A stretch of 64,000 nucleotides of DNA from positions 1 to 64,000 of the forward strand of contig JALHRQ010000012.1 in assembly GCA_022841375.1 (NCBI GenBank), read 5' to 3'. This DNA is from Burkholderiales bacterium. Its GTDB lineage: Bacteria; Pseudomonadota; Gammaproteobacteria; Burkholderiales; SG8-41. A program made the position numbers and the translations under genes. Below, piece after piece: positions 25,747 to 34,556 of this stretch. Below the pieces are notes generated by a model. The model had not been told where the DNA came from and searched no databases. It was given only the letters and a program-made list of their open reading frames with translations. Every line of letters starts with the position of its first letter. Position 1 is the first letter of the stretch.

Positions 25747-26760
25747 ATGAAATCACGCCAATCCCTGATGCTGCTGGCAGCAGCGGCGGCGCTTGCCGTT
25801 GTCATCGCACTGGCGTTTACCGTGGGCCGTTATCCGGTGCCGCTGGCTGATCTGCTACGCATCCTCTGGTCATGGGCGGGCGGCGCGCCGCATGGCCTCG
25901 ATTCGACGCTGGAGACCGTGGTGCTGCAGATCCGCGGCCCGCGCGTGATCGCCGCGGTGCTGGTCGGTGCGGCACTGGCGGCTGCGGGTGCGGCCTATCA
26001 GAACCTGTTCCGCAATCCGCTGGTATCGCCGGACATCCTCGGCGTGTCGGCAGGCGCTGCGGTCGGCGCCATACTCGGCATCTTTCTGTCGCTGGGCGTG
26101 GTGGCGATTCAGTCAATGGCGTTTGCCGGCGGTCTGGCGGCGGTGGGTATGGTTTACGTCGTGGCACGCGCGGTGCGTGGTCACGATCCGCTGCTGGTGC
26201 TGGTGCTCGCCGGCGTGGTGCTCGGGGCGCTGCTCGGGGCCTGCGTCGCGCTGATGAAATACCTGGCTGATCCCTATAACCAGTTGCCGGCGATCACCTA
26301 CTGGCTGCTCGGCAGCCTGGCTTCGACCGATTCCCGCGACATGTGGGTGGCGGCGCCGCTGCTGCTGGTCGGCTTGCTGCCGTTGTGGCTGCTGCGCTGG
26401 CGCATCAACGTGTTGTCGCTGGATGACGAAGAGGCGCGTGCGCTGGGCGTGTCGGCGGGGCGCATCCGGCTGGTGGTGATTGTTGCCGCCACGTTGATGA
26501 CTTCAGCTGCGGTGGCGATTTCCGGCGTGATCGGCTGGATCGGTTTGGTGATCCCGCATTTTGCGCGGCTGCTGACCGGCCCTGATTTTTCCAAACTGTT
26601 GCCGGTATCGGTATTGCTGGGCGCAGGGTTCCTTGTTGCCGTGGATACGCTGGCGCGTACGATGGCCAATATCGAAGTCCCGCTGGGGGTGCTGACGGCG
26701 TTTGTCGGCACGCCGCTGTTCCTGTGGCAGCTCGCCACCGCACGGCGGGGCTGGCAATGA
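25747..26760 (+). CDS. FecCD/BtuC-type ABC permease, molybdate-locus variant
   Basis: This membrane permease of 337 residues has about ten helices and FecCD signatures: RGPRVIAAVLVGAALAAAGAAYQNLFRNPL, SPDILGVSAGAAVG, ITYWLLGSL and GVIGWIGLVIPHFARLL. Family members import iron-siderophores, haem, B12 or, in MolB of Haemophilus influenzae, molybdate and tungstate. The start at 25747 is chosen because the in-frame extension upstream lacks family residues. It is followed by its ATPase gene 10 bases later, but no BtuF-type binding protein is encoded nearby. The flanking tup and mod genes make molybdate or tungstate, or a metal chelate, the likeliest cargo. Confidence 0.85.
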   Translation: MKSRQSLMLLAAAAALAVVIALAFTVGRYPVPLADLLRILWSWAGGAPHGLDSTLETVVLQIRGPRVIAAVLVGAALAAAGAAYQNLFRNPLVSPDILGVSAGAAVGAILGIFLSLGVVAIQSMAFAGGLAAVGMVYVVARAVRGHDPLLVLVLAGVVLGALLGACVALMKYLADPYNQLPAITYWLLGSLASTDSRDMWVAAPLLLVGLLPLWLLRWRINVLSLDDEEARALGVSAGRIRLVVIVAATLMTSAAVAISGVIGWIGLVIPHFARLLTGPDFSKLLPVSVLLGAGFLVAVDTLARTMANIEVPLGVLTAFVGTPLFLWQLATARRGWQ

Positions 26761-26770
26761 GGGGCAGGCT

Positions 26771-27556
26771 ATGAAGCTGGCCGCCCAGAAGCTCGCCTAC
26801 GGTTATCCCGGGCGGCGCATCGGCAACGATGTGACGTTCGAGCTCAATGCCGGTGAAGTGTTGTGTCTGCTCGGGCCCAACGGTAGCGGCAAGACCACGT
26901 TGTTCAGGACTTTGCTGGGCCTGCTGCCGGTGCAGGGTGGCGAAATTATTCTCGACGGAAAAGACCTGCGCACGCTGCAACGTGACGGGATTGCGCGTCT
27001 GGTCAGTTACGTGCCGCAGGCGCATGGCGCATTTTTCCCGTACACCGTGCGTGAAGTGGTTTTGATGGGACGTACTGCGCACCTGGGCCTTTTTGCGGCC
27101 CCATCGGCGCGGGATTACGGCGCTGCGCTGGACGCCATCCGCCGCATGGGCATCGCCCATCTCGCGGATTCGATCTACACACGTATTTCGGGCGGTGAGC
27201 GTCAGCTGGCGCTGATTGCGCGCGCGCTGGCGCAGGAAGCGCGCATGGTGGTGATGGACGAACCCACCGCCAATCTCGATTTCGGCAATCAGGTGCGCGT
27301 GCTCGAACGTATACGCGCGCTGTCAGCAGACGGCATCGGCGTGTTGCTGTCGACGCATGATCCCGATCATGCTTTTGTTTGTGCAGACCGGGTGGCGATG
27401 CTGCACAACGGCGGATTGCTCGCCTGTGGCGTACCGGACGTCGTGATGACGGCCGCGCAATTGCAGCAACTGTATGGCGTGGACGTGGTGGTGACTGAGG
27501 TCGCGCTGGGACAGGGCACGCGGAAGGTATGTCTGCCGCTGGGAATGCACGCATGA
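26771..27556 (+). CDS. ABC transporter ATP-binding protein, FecE/MolC type
   Basis: The 261-residue ABC ATPase has Walker A LGPNGSGKTTLFR, Q-loop YVPQAHGAFFPYTV, a slightly altered signature ISGGERQLALIARAL and Walker B MVVMDEPTANLDFG. It resembles FecE, BtuD and MolC ATPases, and it pairs with the FecCD-type permease directly upstream. The ATG at 26771 is used because an earlier in-frame start at 26702 would overlap the permease gene. Its stop overlaps the modA start by 4 bases (ATGA). Confidence 0.9.
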   Translation: MKLAAQKLAYGYPGRRIGNDVTFELNAGEVLCLLGPNGSGKTTLFRTLLGLLPVQGGEIILDGKDLRTLQRDGIARLVSYVPQAHGAFFPYTVREVVLMGRTAHLGLFAAPSARDYGAALDAIRRMGIAHLADSIYTRISGGERQLALIARALAQEARMVVMDEPTANLDFGNQVRVLERIRALSADGIGVLLSTHDPDHAFVCADRVAMLHNGGLLACGVPDVVMTAAQLQQLYGVDVVVTEVALGQGTRKVCLPLGMHA

Positions 27557-28332
27557 GTATTTATAAGTATCTGTTTTTATTGTTATTTTTATGCATTCCT
27601 GGTGCGCGGGCGCAGGTTGATGCGCCGGCCATTGCGGCGGCATCCGATCTGAAGTTTGCGCTGGAAGACATCGCGGCCCGATTCCGTGCGGATACGAAAC
27701 GCGAAGTGCGCCTGTCCTTCGGCTCTTCCGGAAATTATTTCCGCCAGATCGGACAGGGCGCACCGTTCCAGTTGTTTTTGTCGGCGGATGAAGACTTTGT
27801 CTTCAAGCTGCATGACGGCGGCCGCACGGAAGACCGCGGCGTGTTGTATGCCACGGGCCGTATCGTGTTGTTTGCCCCCAAGGGTGCTTCATTCACGCTT
27901 GATCCCCGGATGGCCGGATTGAAACTGGCCATCGAAGGCAATGGGGTGCGCCGTTTTGCGATTGCCAACCCCGAACATGCCCCGTATGGCCGGGCCGCTG
28001 AGCAGGCCTTGCGCAAGCTGGGGTTGTGGGAGGCGCTGCAGGGCAAACTGGTACTCGGCGAAAATGTGTCTCAGGCCGCGCAGTTTGCGACCAGCGGTTC
28101 AACGCAGGGCGGCATCTTTGCCTATTCATTGGCGCTTGTGCCGGGTGTCACGCAACAGGGCCAGTATGTATTGCTGCCCGAAGACCTGCATGCGCCGTTG
28201 CGCCAGCGCATGGTGCTGGTCAAAGGCGCCGGCGAAACCGCGCGGACGTTTTATGCGTATCTGCAGCAACCCGCGGCACGGAAAATCCTCACGCAATACG
28301 GCTTTGTGTTGCCGGCGGAAGCGGCAAAATAA
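27553..28332 (+). CDS. modA: Molybdate ABC transporter substrate-binding protein
   Basis: This 259-residue periplasmic receptor has a signal peptide (MSIYKYLFLLLFLCIPGARA). It also has ModA blocks IAAASDLKFALEDIAARF, SFGSSGNYFRQIGQGAPFQLFLSADE, YGRAAEQALRKLG and ENVSQAAQFATSGSTQGGI, with oxyanion-binding Ser residues in the first two. It starts within the stop of the FecE-type ATPase gene, tying both transporters into one transcript. It could therefore also serve the upstream permease. Followed immediately by modB. Confidence 0.9.
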   Translation: MSIYKYLFLLLFLCIPGARAQVDAPAIAAASDLKFALEDIAARFRADTKREVRLSFGSSGNYFRQIGQGAPFQLFLSADEDFVFKLHDGGRTEDRGVLYATGRIVLFAPKGASFTLDPRMAGLKLAIEGNGVRRFAIANPEHAPYGRAAEQALRKLGLWEALQGKLVLGENVSQAAQFATSGSTQGGIFAYSLALVPGVTQQGQYVLLPEDLHAPLRQRMVLVKGAGETARTFYAYLQQPAARKILTQYGFVLPAEAAK

Positions 28333-28335
28333 ATC

Positions 28336-29007
28336 ATGGACTGGTCTGCACTGACGTTGTCACTGAAGCTCGCCGCATGGACGGTGCTGATCCTGCTGCC
28401 TTTAGGCATTTGGACCGGTCATGCATTGGCGGCGCTTCATTTTCGCGGCAAGGCCTGGGTTGAGGCGCTGCTGGCGCTGCCGCTGGTGCTGCCGCCGACA
28501 GTGCTCGGTTATTACCTGCTGGTGGCGATGGGCGGCGCATCACCCGTCGGCCAGTTTTACGAATCCGTATTCGGCAAGCCGCTGGTGTTCAGCTTTGAAG
28601 GGTTGCTGCTGGCGTCGGTGATATTCAATATCCCGTTTGCGATCCAGCCGATGCAGCGCGGCTTCGAAGCGATTGCGCCGGAAGTGCGTGATGCCGCGGC
28701 GTGCTGCGGGCTGACGCGCTGGCGCACCTTGTGGCGTATCGAACTGCCGCTGGCCTGGCCCGGTATTCTTTCCGCGGTGGTGCTGACTTTTGCGCATACG
28801 CTGGGTGAGTTCGGCGTGGTGCTGATGGTGGGCGGCAGCATTCCCGGTGAAACCAAAACCGTGGCGATTGCGATCTATGACCGTGTGCAGGCTTTTGATA
28901 CGTCCGGGGCTGGCGTGATGTCGGCGGTGTTGCTGCTGATATCGCTGGTGGCGATCGGCGCGGCGTATTTCACCAATGCCCGTTCACGGATCAAGCGCCA
29001 TGGCTGA
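28336..29007 (+). CDS. modB: Molybdate ABC transporter permease
   Basis: The 223-residue inner-membrane permease has about five helices. Family markers are LALPLVLPPTVLGYYLLVAMG and the ATPase-contact loop VRDAAACCGLTRWRTLWRIELPLAWPGILS, followed by HTLGEFGVVLMVGGSIPGETKT. It starts 3 bases after modA and overlaps modC by 8 bases. Confidence 0.95.
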   Translation: MDWSALTLSLKLAAWTVLILLPLGIWTGHALAALHFRGKAWVEALLALPLVLPPTVLGYYLLVAMGGASPVGQFYESVFGKPLVFSFEGLLLASVIFNIPFAIQPMQRGFEAIAPEVRDAAACCGLTRWRTLWRIELPLAWPGILSAVVLTFAHTLGEFGVVLMVGGSIPGETKTVAIAIYDRVQAFDTSGAGVMSAVLLLISLVAIGAAYFTNARSRIKRHG

Positions 29008-30130
29008 GGGCATCCGCGTTCGCCTGCGCCAGCGCGGCCCGATTCCGCTGGATGCCACCTTGCAATGTGCGCCGGGCGAAGTTCTCGCGCTGGTCGGGCC
29101 TTCGGGCAGCGGCAAGACCACGGTGTTGCGGGCCATTGCCGGTCTGCTGCGCGCAGCAGCGGGCGAGATCTACAGCAATGGCGAATGCTGGTTTGATGCG
29201 CAGCGCGGTATCCATATTGAAGCCCGTCGTCGCCGGGTCGGTTACGTATTCCAGAACTACGCCTTGTTTCCGCACCTGAGTGCGCTGCATAACGTGATGG
29301 AGGCGATGCTCGACCGCCCTGCGGCCGAGCGGGAGCAGCGTGCGCGAGAGGTGCTGGCGCGGGTACGGCTTGCCGGGCTCGAGGATCGGGTGCCGGCGGC
29401 GCTGTCCGGCGGACAGCAGCAGCGGGTCGCGGTGGCACGGGCGCTGGCGCGCGAGCCGCAGGTGTTGCTGCTCGATGAGCCGTTTTCTGCGGTGGATCGC
29501 GCAACGCGGCAGCGCCTATATCGTGAACTGGCTGAGTTGCGCCGTGATTTGGCGATGCCGGTGATCCTGGTAACGCATGATCTGGATGAAGCGCTGATGC
29601 TCGCTGATCAACTGTGTGTGTTGCATCAGGGGCGCACGCTGCAGGCGGGAGAACCGTATGCGGTGATGACACGGCCGGACAGCGTCGAAGTGGCGCAACT
29701 GGTCGGTTTGCGTAATGTTTTTCGTGCCGGCGTGGTGGGTCATGACGAAGCCCGCGCGGCCACCATCATCGAATGGCGGGGCCATCGGCTGGAGGCACGG
29801 CTGCAAACGGCATTTGCACCGGGTGTGCAGGTGACCTGGGCCATCCCGCAGGGACACATCGTGCTGCACCGGCGCGACCGGCCTTCGCGCGGGGAACGCG
29901 AAAACCCGGTATCAGGCCCGGTCGTTGAATGCGTTCAGCTTGGCGAAAACGTGGCACTGACCGTGGCCGTGAATGGTCCGGAACGACCGCCACTGTTCCT
30001 GACCGTTCCTGCGCATGTGGCGCGCCGCAACGACATTGCCGCCGGTGTGGAGATCGGCCTTTCTTTACTGGCTGAGGGCATACACCTGATGCCTGCCGAC
30101 GACAGTCGTACTCCGGCCAAGCCCCGCTAA
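29000..30130 (+). CDS. modC: Molybdate ABC transporter ATP-binding protein
   Basis: This ATPase of 376 residues has Walker A GPSGSGKTTVLR, Q-loop FQNYALFPHLSAL, signature LSGGQQQRVAVARAL and Walker B VLLLDEPFSAVDR. After about residue 240 comes a C-terminal regulatory extension with TOBE-like segments, as in ModC. The start at 29000 overlaps the modB stop and avoids the extra in-frame codons from 28976. It is the last transporter gene before mobB. Confidence 0.93.
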   Translation: MAEGIRVRLRQRGPIPLDATLQCAPGEVLALVGPSGSGKTTVLRAIAGLLRAAAGEIYSNGECWFDAQRGIHIEARRRRVGYVFQNYALFPHLSALHNVMEAMLDRPAAEREQRAREVLARVRLAGLEDRVPAALSGGQQQRVAVARALAREPQVLLLDEPFSAVDRATRQRLYRELAELRRDLAMPVILVTHDLDEALMLADQLCVLHQGRTLQAGEPYAVMTRPDSVEVAQLVGLRNVFRAGVVGHDEARAATIIEWRGHRLEARLQTAFAPGVQVTWAIPQGHIVLHRRDRPSRGERENPVSGPVVECVQLGENVALTVAVNGPERPPLFLTVPAHVARRNDIAAGVEIGLSLLAEGIHLMPADDSRTPAKPR

Positions 30131-30183
30131 TTCCCCTGCGGCAGCTGGTAATATTGGGCTCAACCGTTTCGATTACTCAATCC

Positions 30184-30687
30184 ATGAAAATTTTTGGCTT
30201 TGCCGGTTATTCCGGCAGCGGCAAGACCACTTTGATCGAAAAACTGATCCCGCTGTTCGTGCAACGCGGATTAAAGGTTTCGTTGGTAAAACACGCGCAT
30301 CACACTTTCGATGTCGACCAACCAGGCAAAGACTCTTTTCGCCATCGACACGCCGGCTGCACTGAAGTGCTGGTGACCTCGTCGCGGCGTTGGGCGATGA
30401 TGCATGAACTGCGCGGTGCGGCGGAGCCAACGCTTAAAGAACAGATCGAACGCCTGTCACCCTGCGATTTGCTGCTGGTGGAAGGGTTCAAGCACGAACC
30501 CATTCCCAAGCTCGAGGTTTACCGCGCCGAGGTTGGTGAGTCGATGATCCACCCGCATGACAGCAATATCGTCGCCATTGCCAGTGATGCCAGGGTCGAT
30601 ACCAAACTGCCGCAATTGGATATCAACGCGCCCGAAGCGATCGCAGCCTTCGTTCTCCAACATGTCGGGCTGGATCAGAGCGCATGA
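30184..30687 (+). CDS. mobB: Molybdopterin-guanine dinucleotide biosynthesis adaptor
   Basis: MobB is a small GTP-binding protein that assists MobA. The 167-residue product has a P-loop GYSGSGKTTLIEKLI near residue 8, the KHAHHTFDVDQPGKDSFRHR segment and LLLVEGFKHEPIPKLEVYR, all characteristic. The ATG at 30184 starts directly before the P-loop strand. Its stop overlaps the moaD start by 4 bases (ATGA). Confidence 0.94.
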   Translation: MKIFGFAGYSGSGKTTLIEKLIPLFVQRGLKVSLVKHAHHTFDVDQPGKDSFRHRHAGCTEVLVTSSRRWAMMHELRGAAEPTLKEQIERLSPCDLLLVEGFKHEPIPKLEVYRAEVGESMIHPHDSNIVAIASDARVDTKLPQLDINAPEAIAAFVLQHVGLDQSA

Positions 30688-30938
30688 TCACGCTGCTGTA
30701 TTTCGCCAGACTGCGCGAAGCACTGGGCACCGGCCGCGAGGAGCTGGTTTTGCCGTCCAGCGTCGCTACTTTGGGTGCGCTGCGCCAGCATCTGGCGCAG
30801 CGCGGTGAAGCCTGGGCCCAGGAAATGGCCGTGGAACGCAATCTGCGTGCGGCTGTGAATCAGGATATCGCCCGACCGGACACCGCGGTGAAAGATGGCG
30901 ACGAGATTGCTTTTTTCCCGCCGGTTACCGGGGGCTGA
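30684..30938 (+). CDS. moaD: Molybdopterin synthase sulfur carrier subunit
   Basis: The 84-residue ubiquitin-like MoaD ends in EIAFFPPVTGG, with the C-terminal Gly-Gly that is adenylated and thiocarboxylated. It starts MITLLYFARLREALGTG, a typical first strand. It donates sulfur to precursor Z (cPMP) in complex with MoaE, whose gene follows 4 bases later. Confidence 0.95.
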   Translation: MITLLYFARLREALGTGREELVLPSSVATLGALRQHLAQRGEAWAQEMAVERNLRAAVNQDIARPDTAVKDGDEIAFFPPVTGG

Positions 30939-30942
30939 TGCC

Positions 30943-31407
30943 ATGAACGTTCGCGTCCAGGAACAGGATTTCGACATTAGCGCCGAACTGGCGGCGATGC
31001 GCAGCGACAATCCGAAAATCGGCGCCATCGCAAGCTTTGTCGGCGTGGTGCGCGATATCAACGAAGGCGACAGCGTCGCGACGATGACGCTGGAGCATTA
31101 CCCCGGCATGACCGAAAAGGCGATCGGGGAAATCATCGATCAGGCCTGCGGTCGCTGGGAAGTGCTCGATGCGCTGGTAATCCACCGCGTCGGCACGTTG
31201 AAACCGACAGACCAGATCGTTTTGGTGATTGTTGCCAGCACCCATCGCGGCGATGCTTTTGCCGCCTGCGAATTCATCATGGACTACTTGAAGACGCAGG
31301 CACCGTTCTGGAAAAAAGAAGAGACGCCGCAGGGGGCGCGCTGGGTGGATGCGCGGGTGGCCGACGATCAGGCTGCGGAGCGCTGGCGCAGCAGGGGAAA
31401 GTCCTGA
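30943..31407 (+). CDS. moaE: Molybdopterin synthase catalytic subunit
   Basis: The 154-residue MoaE has family blocks IGAIASFVGVVRDIN, LEHYPGMTEKAIGEI, IHRVGTLKPTDQIVLVIVAS, HRGDAFAACEFIMDYLKTQAPFWKKEE, including the lysine-bearing active-site tail. It forms MPT synthase with MoaD. It closes the run tup-MOT1-FecCD-mod-mobB-moaD. A gap of about 240 bases without a recognisable gene follows. Confidence 0.95.
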   Translation: MNVRVQEQDFDISAELAAMRSDNPKIGAIASFVGVVRDINEGDSVATMTLEHYPGMTEKAIGEIIDQACGRWEVLDALVIHRVGTLKPTDQIVLVIVASTHRGDAFAACEFIMDYLKTQAPFWKKEETPQGARWVDARVADDQAAERWRSRGKS

Positions 31408-31605
31408 GCGCATCCGTTACCTGTAAACGGGCTCCGGCATGATCTGTTGGGCTGTGTTGCTGGTCGTGGTGTTGGTCGCAATTGCCGCGTTGAACAAGAA
31501 ACGCCCCTGGGGTATGCAATGACGCGAAAGTGTCTGCAACCCGTAAACGGCTGCAACACCGTACAAATTCAACCTGCTGGAGGGGCGGTTACCGGCCCCC
31601 ATACG

Positions 31606-31611
31606 TATAAT
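31606..31611 (+). promoter_or_regulatory. Candidate -10 box before the coiled-coil gene
   Basis: A perfect TATAAT lies 33 bases upstream of the TTG start at 31645, inside the otherwise empty 31408-31644 gap. No convincing -35 hexamer is found 16-18 bases upstream, so the promoter call is tentative. Confidence 0.35.
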
Positions 31612-31644
31612 CCCCGCAGTCACTTTGTCTGAAACGGTATTTCC

Positions 31645-33396
31645 TTGAGCCGATTGCTCGACCAGCTTCGTAACGCAGCACGCACGCGACTCGGCAAGCT
31701 GTCGTCTACGGGCGATGCTTCATCGTCACCGGGGGGGCGTGCTGATAATGGCAATGTCTCCAACGCTTCCAGCGTTTTGGTTCAGGCGATGCAACGCAGC
31801 GCATCCTCCGGCGCTGCAGCCACCGAGCTCTTGTCCGAACAAACGCAGTCCCAATTGCAATCAACTGCCACGACCGAAGCACGCGCTGAAGCGGATCGGG
31901 AAGCTGCGCAGGCGGCTTTGGTTCATATTGACGCAGAACGGGCATTGCGGATCGCTTCAGAGAGGCGCGCGCAGGCTGATGCGCAGGCCTCTGCAGCAGC
32001 ACAACTGCGGCGCACCGAAGAGCAGCGTGCCGCAGAGGCATTGCAGGAGCGCGCTGCGGCGGATGAAGCTGCACGCATTTCTGCGGTCGAGCGTGAAGAG
32101 GAAGAGAAGAAGCTTGCGCAGCAGATACAGGCGCGTAATGCGGCCGAACAGTCCGCTGTAGCGGCGCTCCAGGCACGGGCTGCTACGGAGCTGCGCGCGC
32201 AAGCCGAAGTCGACCAACGTGCTGAAGCAGATCGCGAGGCATTGCGGGTGGCTGTTGAGAAGGCGGATGCCGAAGCTGCTTTACAGGCCGCTGCAGGAAA
32301 GCGGGCACAGGCTGAAGCCCTTGCAATGGCAGTTGCGCAGGAACGGGAGACTGCTGAAAGGCAAGCCGCGAAGGCTGCGCGGGAACGCACTGCAGCCGAT
32401 GAAACGGCGCGATTGACCGCGGTGGAGCGCGCAGCGGCAGAAGAGCGATTGGTGGAGCAAACACGGGAACGGATTGCTGCGCAGACGACAGCTTCCCGTG
32501 CGGCAAAAGCCCGTGAGGCTGCAGAAAGGGCAGCTGTTGCACAAGCGAATGAACGTGAAAGTATTCAAAAACAACAACAAAAACAAATGCTCGAGATGAG
32601 TGCCGCGGAGGAATCTGCCGCCCGAAGCGCGGCTGAACGATTCGCGGTGGAACAGCGAATGGCGGCACAGGCGGAGGCGCAAGTGCGCAGCACGGAAGCG
32701 GCTGCTGCCGCAGCGCGGGAGCGCATGGCGTTGGAACAGCAGGCTAAAAACGAAACGGCGAGACGCGTTGCCGCGGAGAAAACAGCGATCGAACAAGCGC
32801 GGCTGCGCAGCGCCGCCGATCACTCTGCGGAGCAGGCATCGCGGGAGCGTGCTGCGGAACTGGAGCAGCTGACTCAACTTGAGCAGGAGCGTGAACAGGA
32901 AGCAATAGCTGCCGAGGCCGCGGCGCGCGATCGTGCGCGCGCGGATGCTGAGGTGGAAGCAAGAGCGCGAACGCTGGAGCGTCAGCAGCTCAAGACCGCG
33001 AACATCGAGCGCCAGCGTACGGAATCCGAGCGTATTGCCCTGCAGCGCCAGAAAATCAGGGCTGATGCCGAGGCCGCTGCGGCGACCTCGACGCAGCGTG
33101 TGGCGGCTGAGCAGGAGATGGCGCAGACCACGGTTGAGGATCCCTGTTCAATACCTGTGGTTCAACCGCCTGTCGTAACCCGGCACCATCTGCCACGCCT
33201 GGCGGTCGCAGTGATGGTTATAGCCGCAGTGTTCGGGCTGGGGTATTGGAGTGCGCTTCCTGATCCGGGGGCTTCCAAGGCGATGCCTGCCGTGCATGCC
33301 GATATGCCGTTAATACTGGAATTGCGATTTGACCGCGATGTCGATGGCGTTGGACAACGCCTGGAATCGGCAGGGAAAGCCCTTCGGGCGCAGTAA
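31645..33396 (+). CDS. Long coiled-coil protein with C-terminal membrane anchor
   Basis: The 583-residue product is about 80 percent Ala/Glu/Arg/Gln and consists of degenerate repeats such as AAxERxAAEExA from about residue 75 to 495, predicted to form one long helix or coiled coil. Near residues 518-537 is a single hydrophobic helix (LAVAVMVIAAVFGLGYW), followed by about 45 residues ending LRFDRDVDGVGQRLESAGKALRAQ. The N-terminus (MSRLLDQLRNAARTRLGKL) is basic and amphipathic. A TTG start is used. I do not recognise the family. The layout suggests a membrane-tethered cytoplasmic rod, perhaps structural. Confidence 0.7.
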   Translation: MSRLLDQLRNAARTRLGKLSSTGDASSSPGGRADNGNVSNASSVLVQAMQRSASSGAAATELLSEQTQSQLQSTATTEARAEADREAAQAALVHIDAERALRIASERRAQADAQASAAAQLRRTEEQRAAEALQERAAADEAARISAVEREEEEKKLAQQIQARNAAEQSAVAALQARAATELRAQAEVDQRAEADREALRVAVEKADAEAALQAAAGKRAQAEALAMAVAQERETAERQAAKAARERTAADETARLTAVERAAAEERLVEQTRERIAAQTTASRAAKAREAAERAAVAQANERESIQKQQQKQMLEMSAAEESAARSAAERFAVEQRMAAQAEAQVRSTEAAAAAARERMALEQQAKNETARRVAAEKTAIEQARLRSAADHSAEQASRERAAELEQLTQLEQEREQEAIAAEAAARDRARADAEVEARARTLERQQLKTANIERQRTESERIALQRQKIRADAEAAAATSTQRVAAEQEMAQTTVEDPCSIPVVQPPVVTRHHLPRLAVAVMVIAAVFGLGYWSALPDPGASKAMPAVHADMPLILELRFDRDVDGVGQRLESAGKALRAQ

Positions 33397-33513
33397 TCTG
33401 CGGCTGGATTTTCGCTTTATTTAATGCGGCAATTTCGTGCGGCAACGCACATACCTGTTGCCGATCTTTGTCCATACTCCGGCTCGAATTCTAACTACTG
33501 GAGTTATCTCTCA

Positions 33514-33990
33514 ATGAAAAAAATTCTTATGGCAGCTGCTGTTGCTGCGACCTTTATTGCTCTTCCGGTAGCTGCTCAGATGTATGTCGGTGCCGGTTTA
33601 GGTTCGGCCAAGAACGATAGCCGTGAAGATTCCTGGAAACTGTATGCTGGTTACCAGTTCAATCCGACCTGGGGTATTGAAGCGGGTTATACGGATCTGG
33701 GAAAATATCGTGGTGCTGATGTCGAATCGTGGTCTTTAGCCGGAACCGGCACGATGCCGCTGAGCGAGCGCTGGTCATTGATTGGTAAATTGGGCGCTTC
33801 CGCTAATCGTCCCGAATTTGCCGGGTCGAGCGATCACACCGACGTGTTGGTGGGGTTGGGTGTGGGTTACAGCTTTACCAGGAATGTCGGCTTGCGGCTT
33901 GAGTACGAAGATCTGGGCAAGCTGTCGGATGCCGGCGGTGGTAGTTCCCGCGGCAAGAATTTGACCTTGAGCATGAAATACGGCTTCTAA
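33514..33990 (+). CDS. Small outer-membrane beta-barrel protein
   Basis: The 158-residue protein has a signal peptide (MKKILMAAAVAATFIALPVAAQ). The mature chain of alternating strands (YVGAGLGSAKNDSR, WKLYAGYQFNPTWGIEAGYTDLGKY, LTLSMKYGF) ends in the C-terminal aromatic residue expected for barrel insertion. This fits an eight-stranded OmpA/OmpW-like barrel. The ATG at 33514 follows a GGAG-containing site. It stands alone and ends at a strong terminator. Function is unknown. Confidence 0.85.
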   Translation: MKKILMAAAVAATFIALPVAAQMYVGAGLGSAKNDSREDSWKLYAGYQFNPTWGIEAGYTDLGKYRGADVESWSLAGTGTMPLSERWSLIGKLGASANRPEFAGSSDHTDVLVGLGVGYSFTRNVGLRLEYEDLGKLSDAGGGSSRGKNLTLSMKYGF

Positions 33991-34011
33991 GCTGAATTTC
34001 AGTAGTAACCG

Positions 34012-34038
34012 AAAAGCCGGGATGATCCCCGGCTTTTT
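34012..34038 (+). terminator. Rho-independent terminator after the barrel gene
   Basis: AAAAGCCGGG and CCCGGCTTTTT form a stem around a short ATGATC loop, with a T-run, 22 bases after the barrel gene's stop. Confidence 0.9.
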
Positions 34039-34109
34039 GTTGGGGTTCGCTGCCGGCTGAAGAGATGTGCACCGACGGGCTGTAATGATGTGCGGATTTT
34101 TTGAGCAGC

Positions 34110-34466
34110 TTACAGGCGGTCGTCCATCCGTCGCAGCCGGTCAGCGATGACACGCATCACCTGCAGTGCAAAGTTGGGCGTTTGCTGAACGAGGAATCTG
34201 AAGCGCTTCTCGTTGATTTCGACCAGGCGGCAGGCTGATCTTGCTATAGCCGATGCGCTGCGTGGCACGGTATCCAGCAAGGCCATTTCACCGATGACGC
34301 CGCCGGGGCCGAGTTGCTCGACCAAATGCCCCTTGACCAATAAATCGACTTCGCCCTCGACCAACACATACATCGTATTGCCGATGTCACCTTCGTTGAA
34401 AATGGTTTGTCCTGCCGCTATGGCGAGGGTGTCCCTCTCGTTACGGAATAAATCGATGGTGATCAC
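34110..34466 (-). CDS. Stand-alone cyclic-nucleotide-binding domain protein
   Basis: The 118-residue protein is just one cNMP-binding (Crp-like) domain. It has the glycine turns AAGQTIFNEGDIGNTMYVLVEGEVD and the phosphate-binding cassette GEMALLDTVPRSASAIA. No HTH or other effector domain follows. It may act as a small regulatory subunit. It is monocistronic and convergent with the barrel gene. Confidence 0.85.
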   Translation of the reverse strand: MITIDLFRNERDTLAIAAGQTIFNEGDIGNTMYVLVEGEVDLLVKGHLVEQLGPGGVIGEMALLDTVPRSASAIARSACRLVEINEKRFRFLVQQTPNFALQVMRVIADRLRRMDDRL

Positions 34467-34556
34467 GCGGCTTCCCCTGACACCAAAGGGCGCAAATATG
34501 AAGAAGCTATAACAAATCCGTTACGATTTTGTGACAGGTGAGCGTGGCGCCATGAA

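Noticed and set aside
31447-31632. Short open frame of 61 codons in the gap after moaE
   Set aside because: It has no ribosome-binding site or recognisable sequence pattern, and the -10-like TATAAT lies within it.
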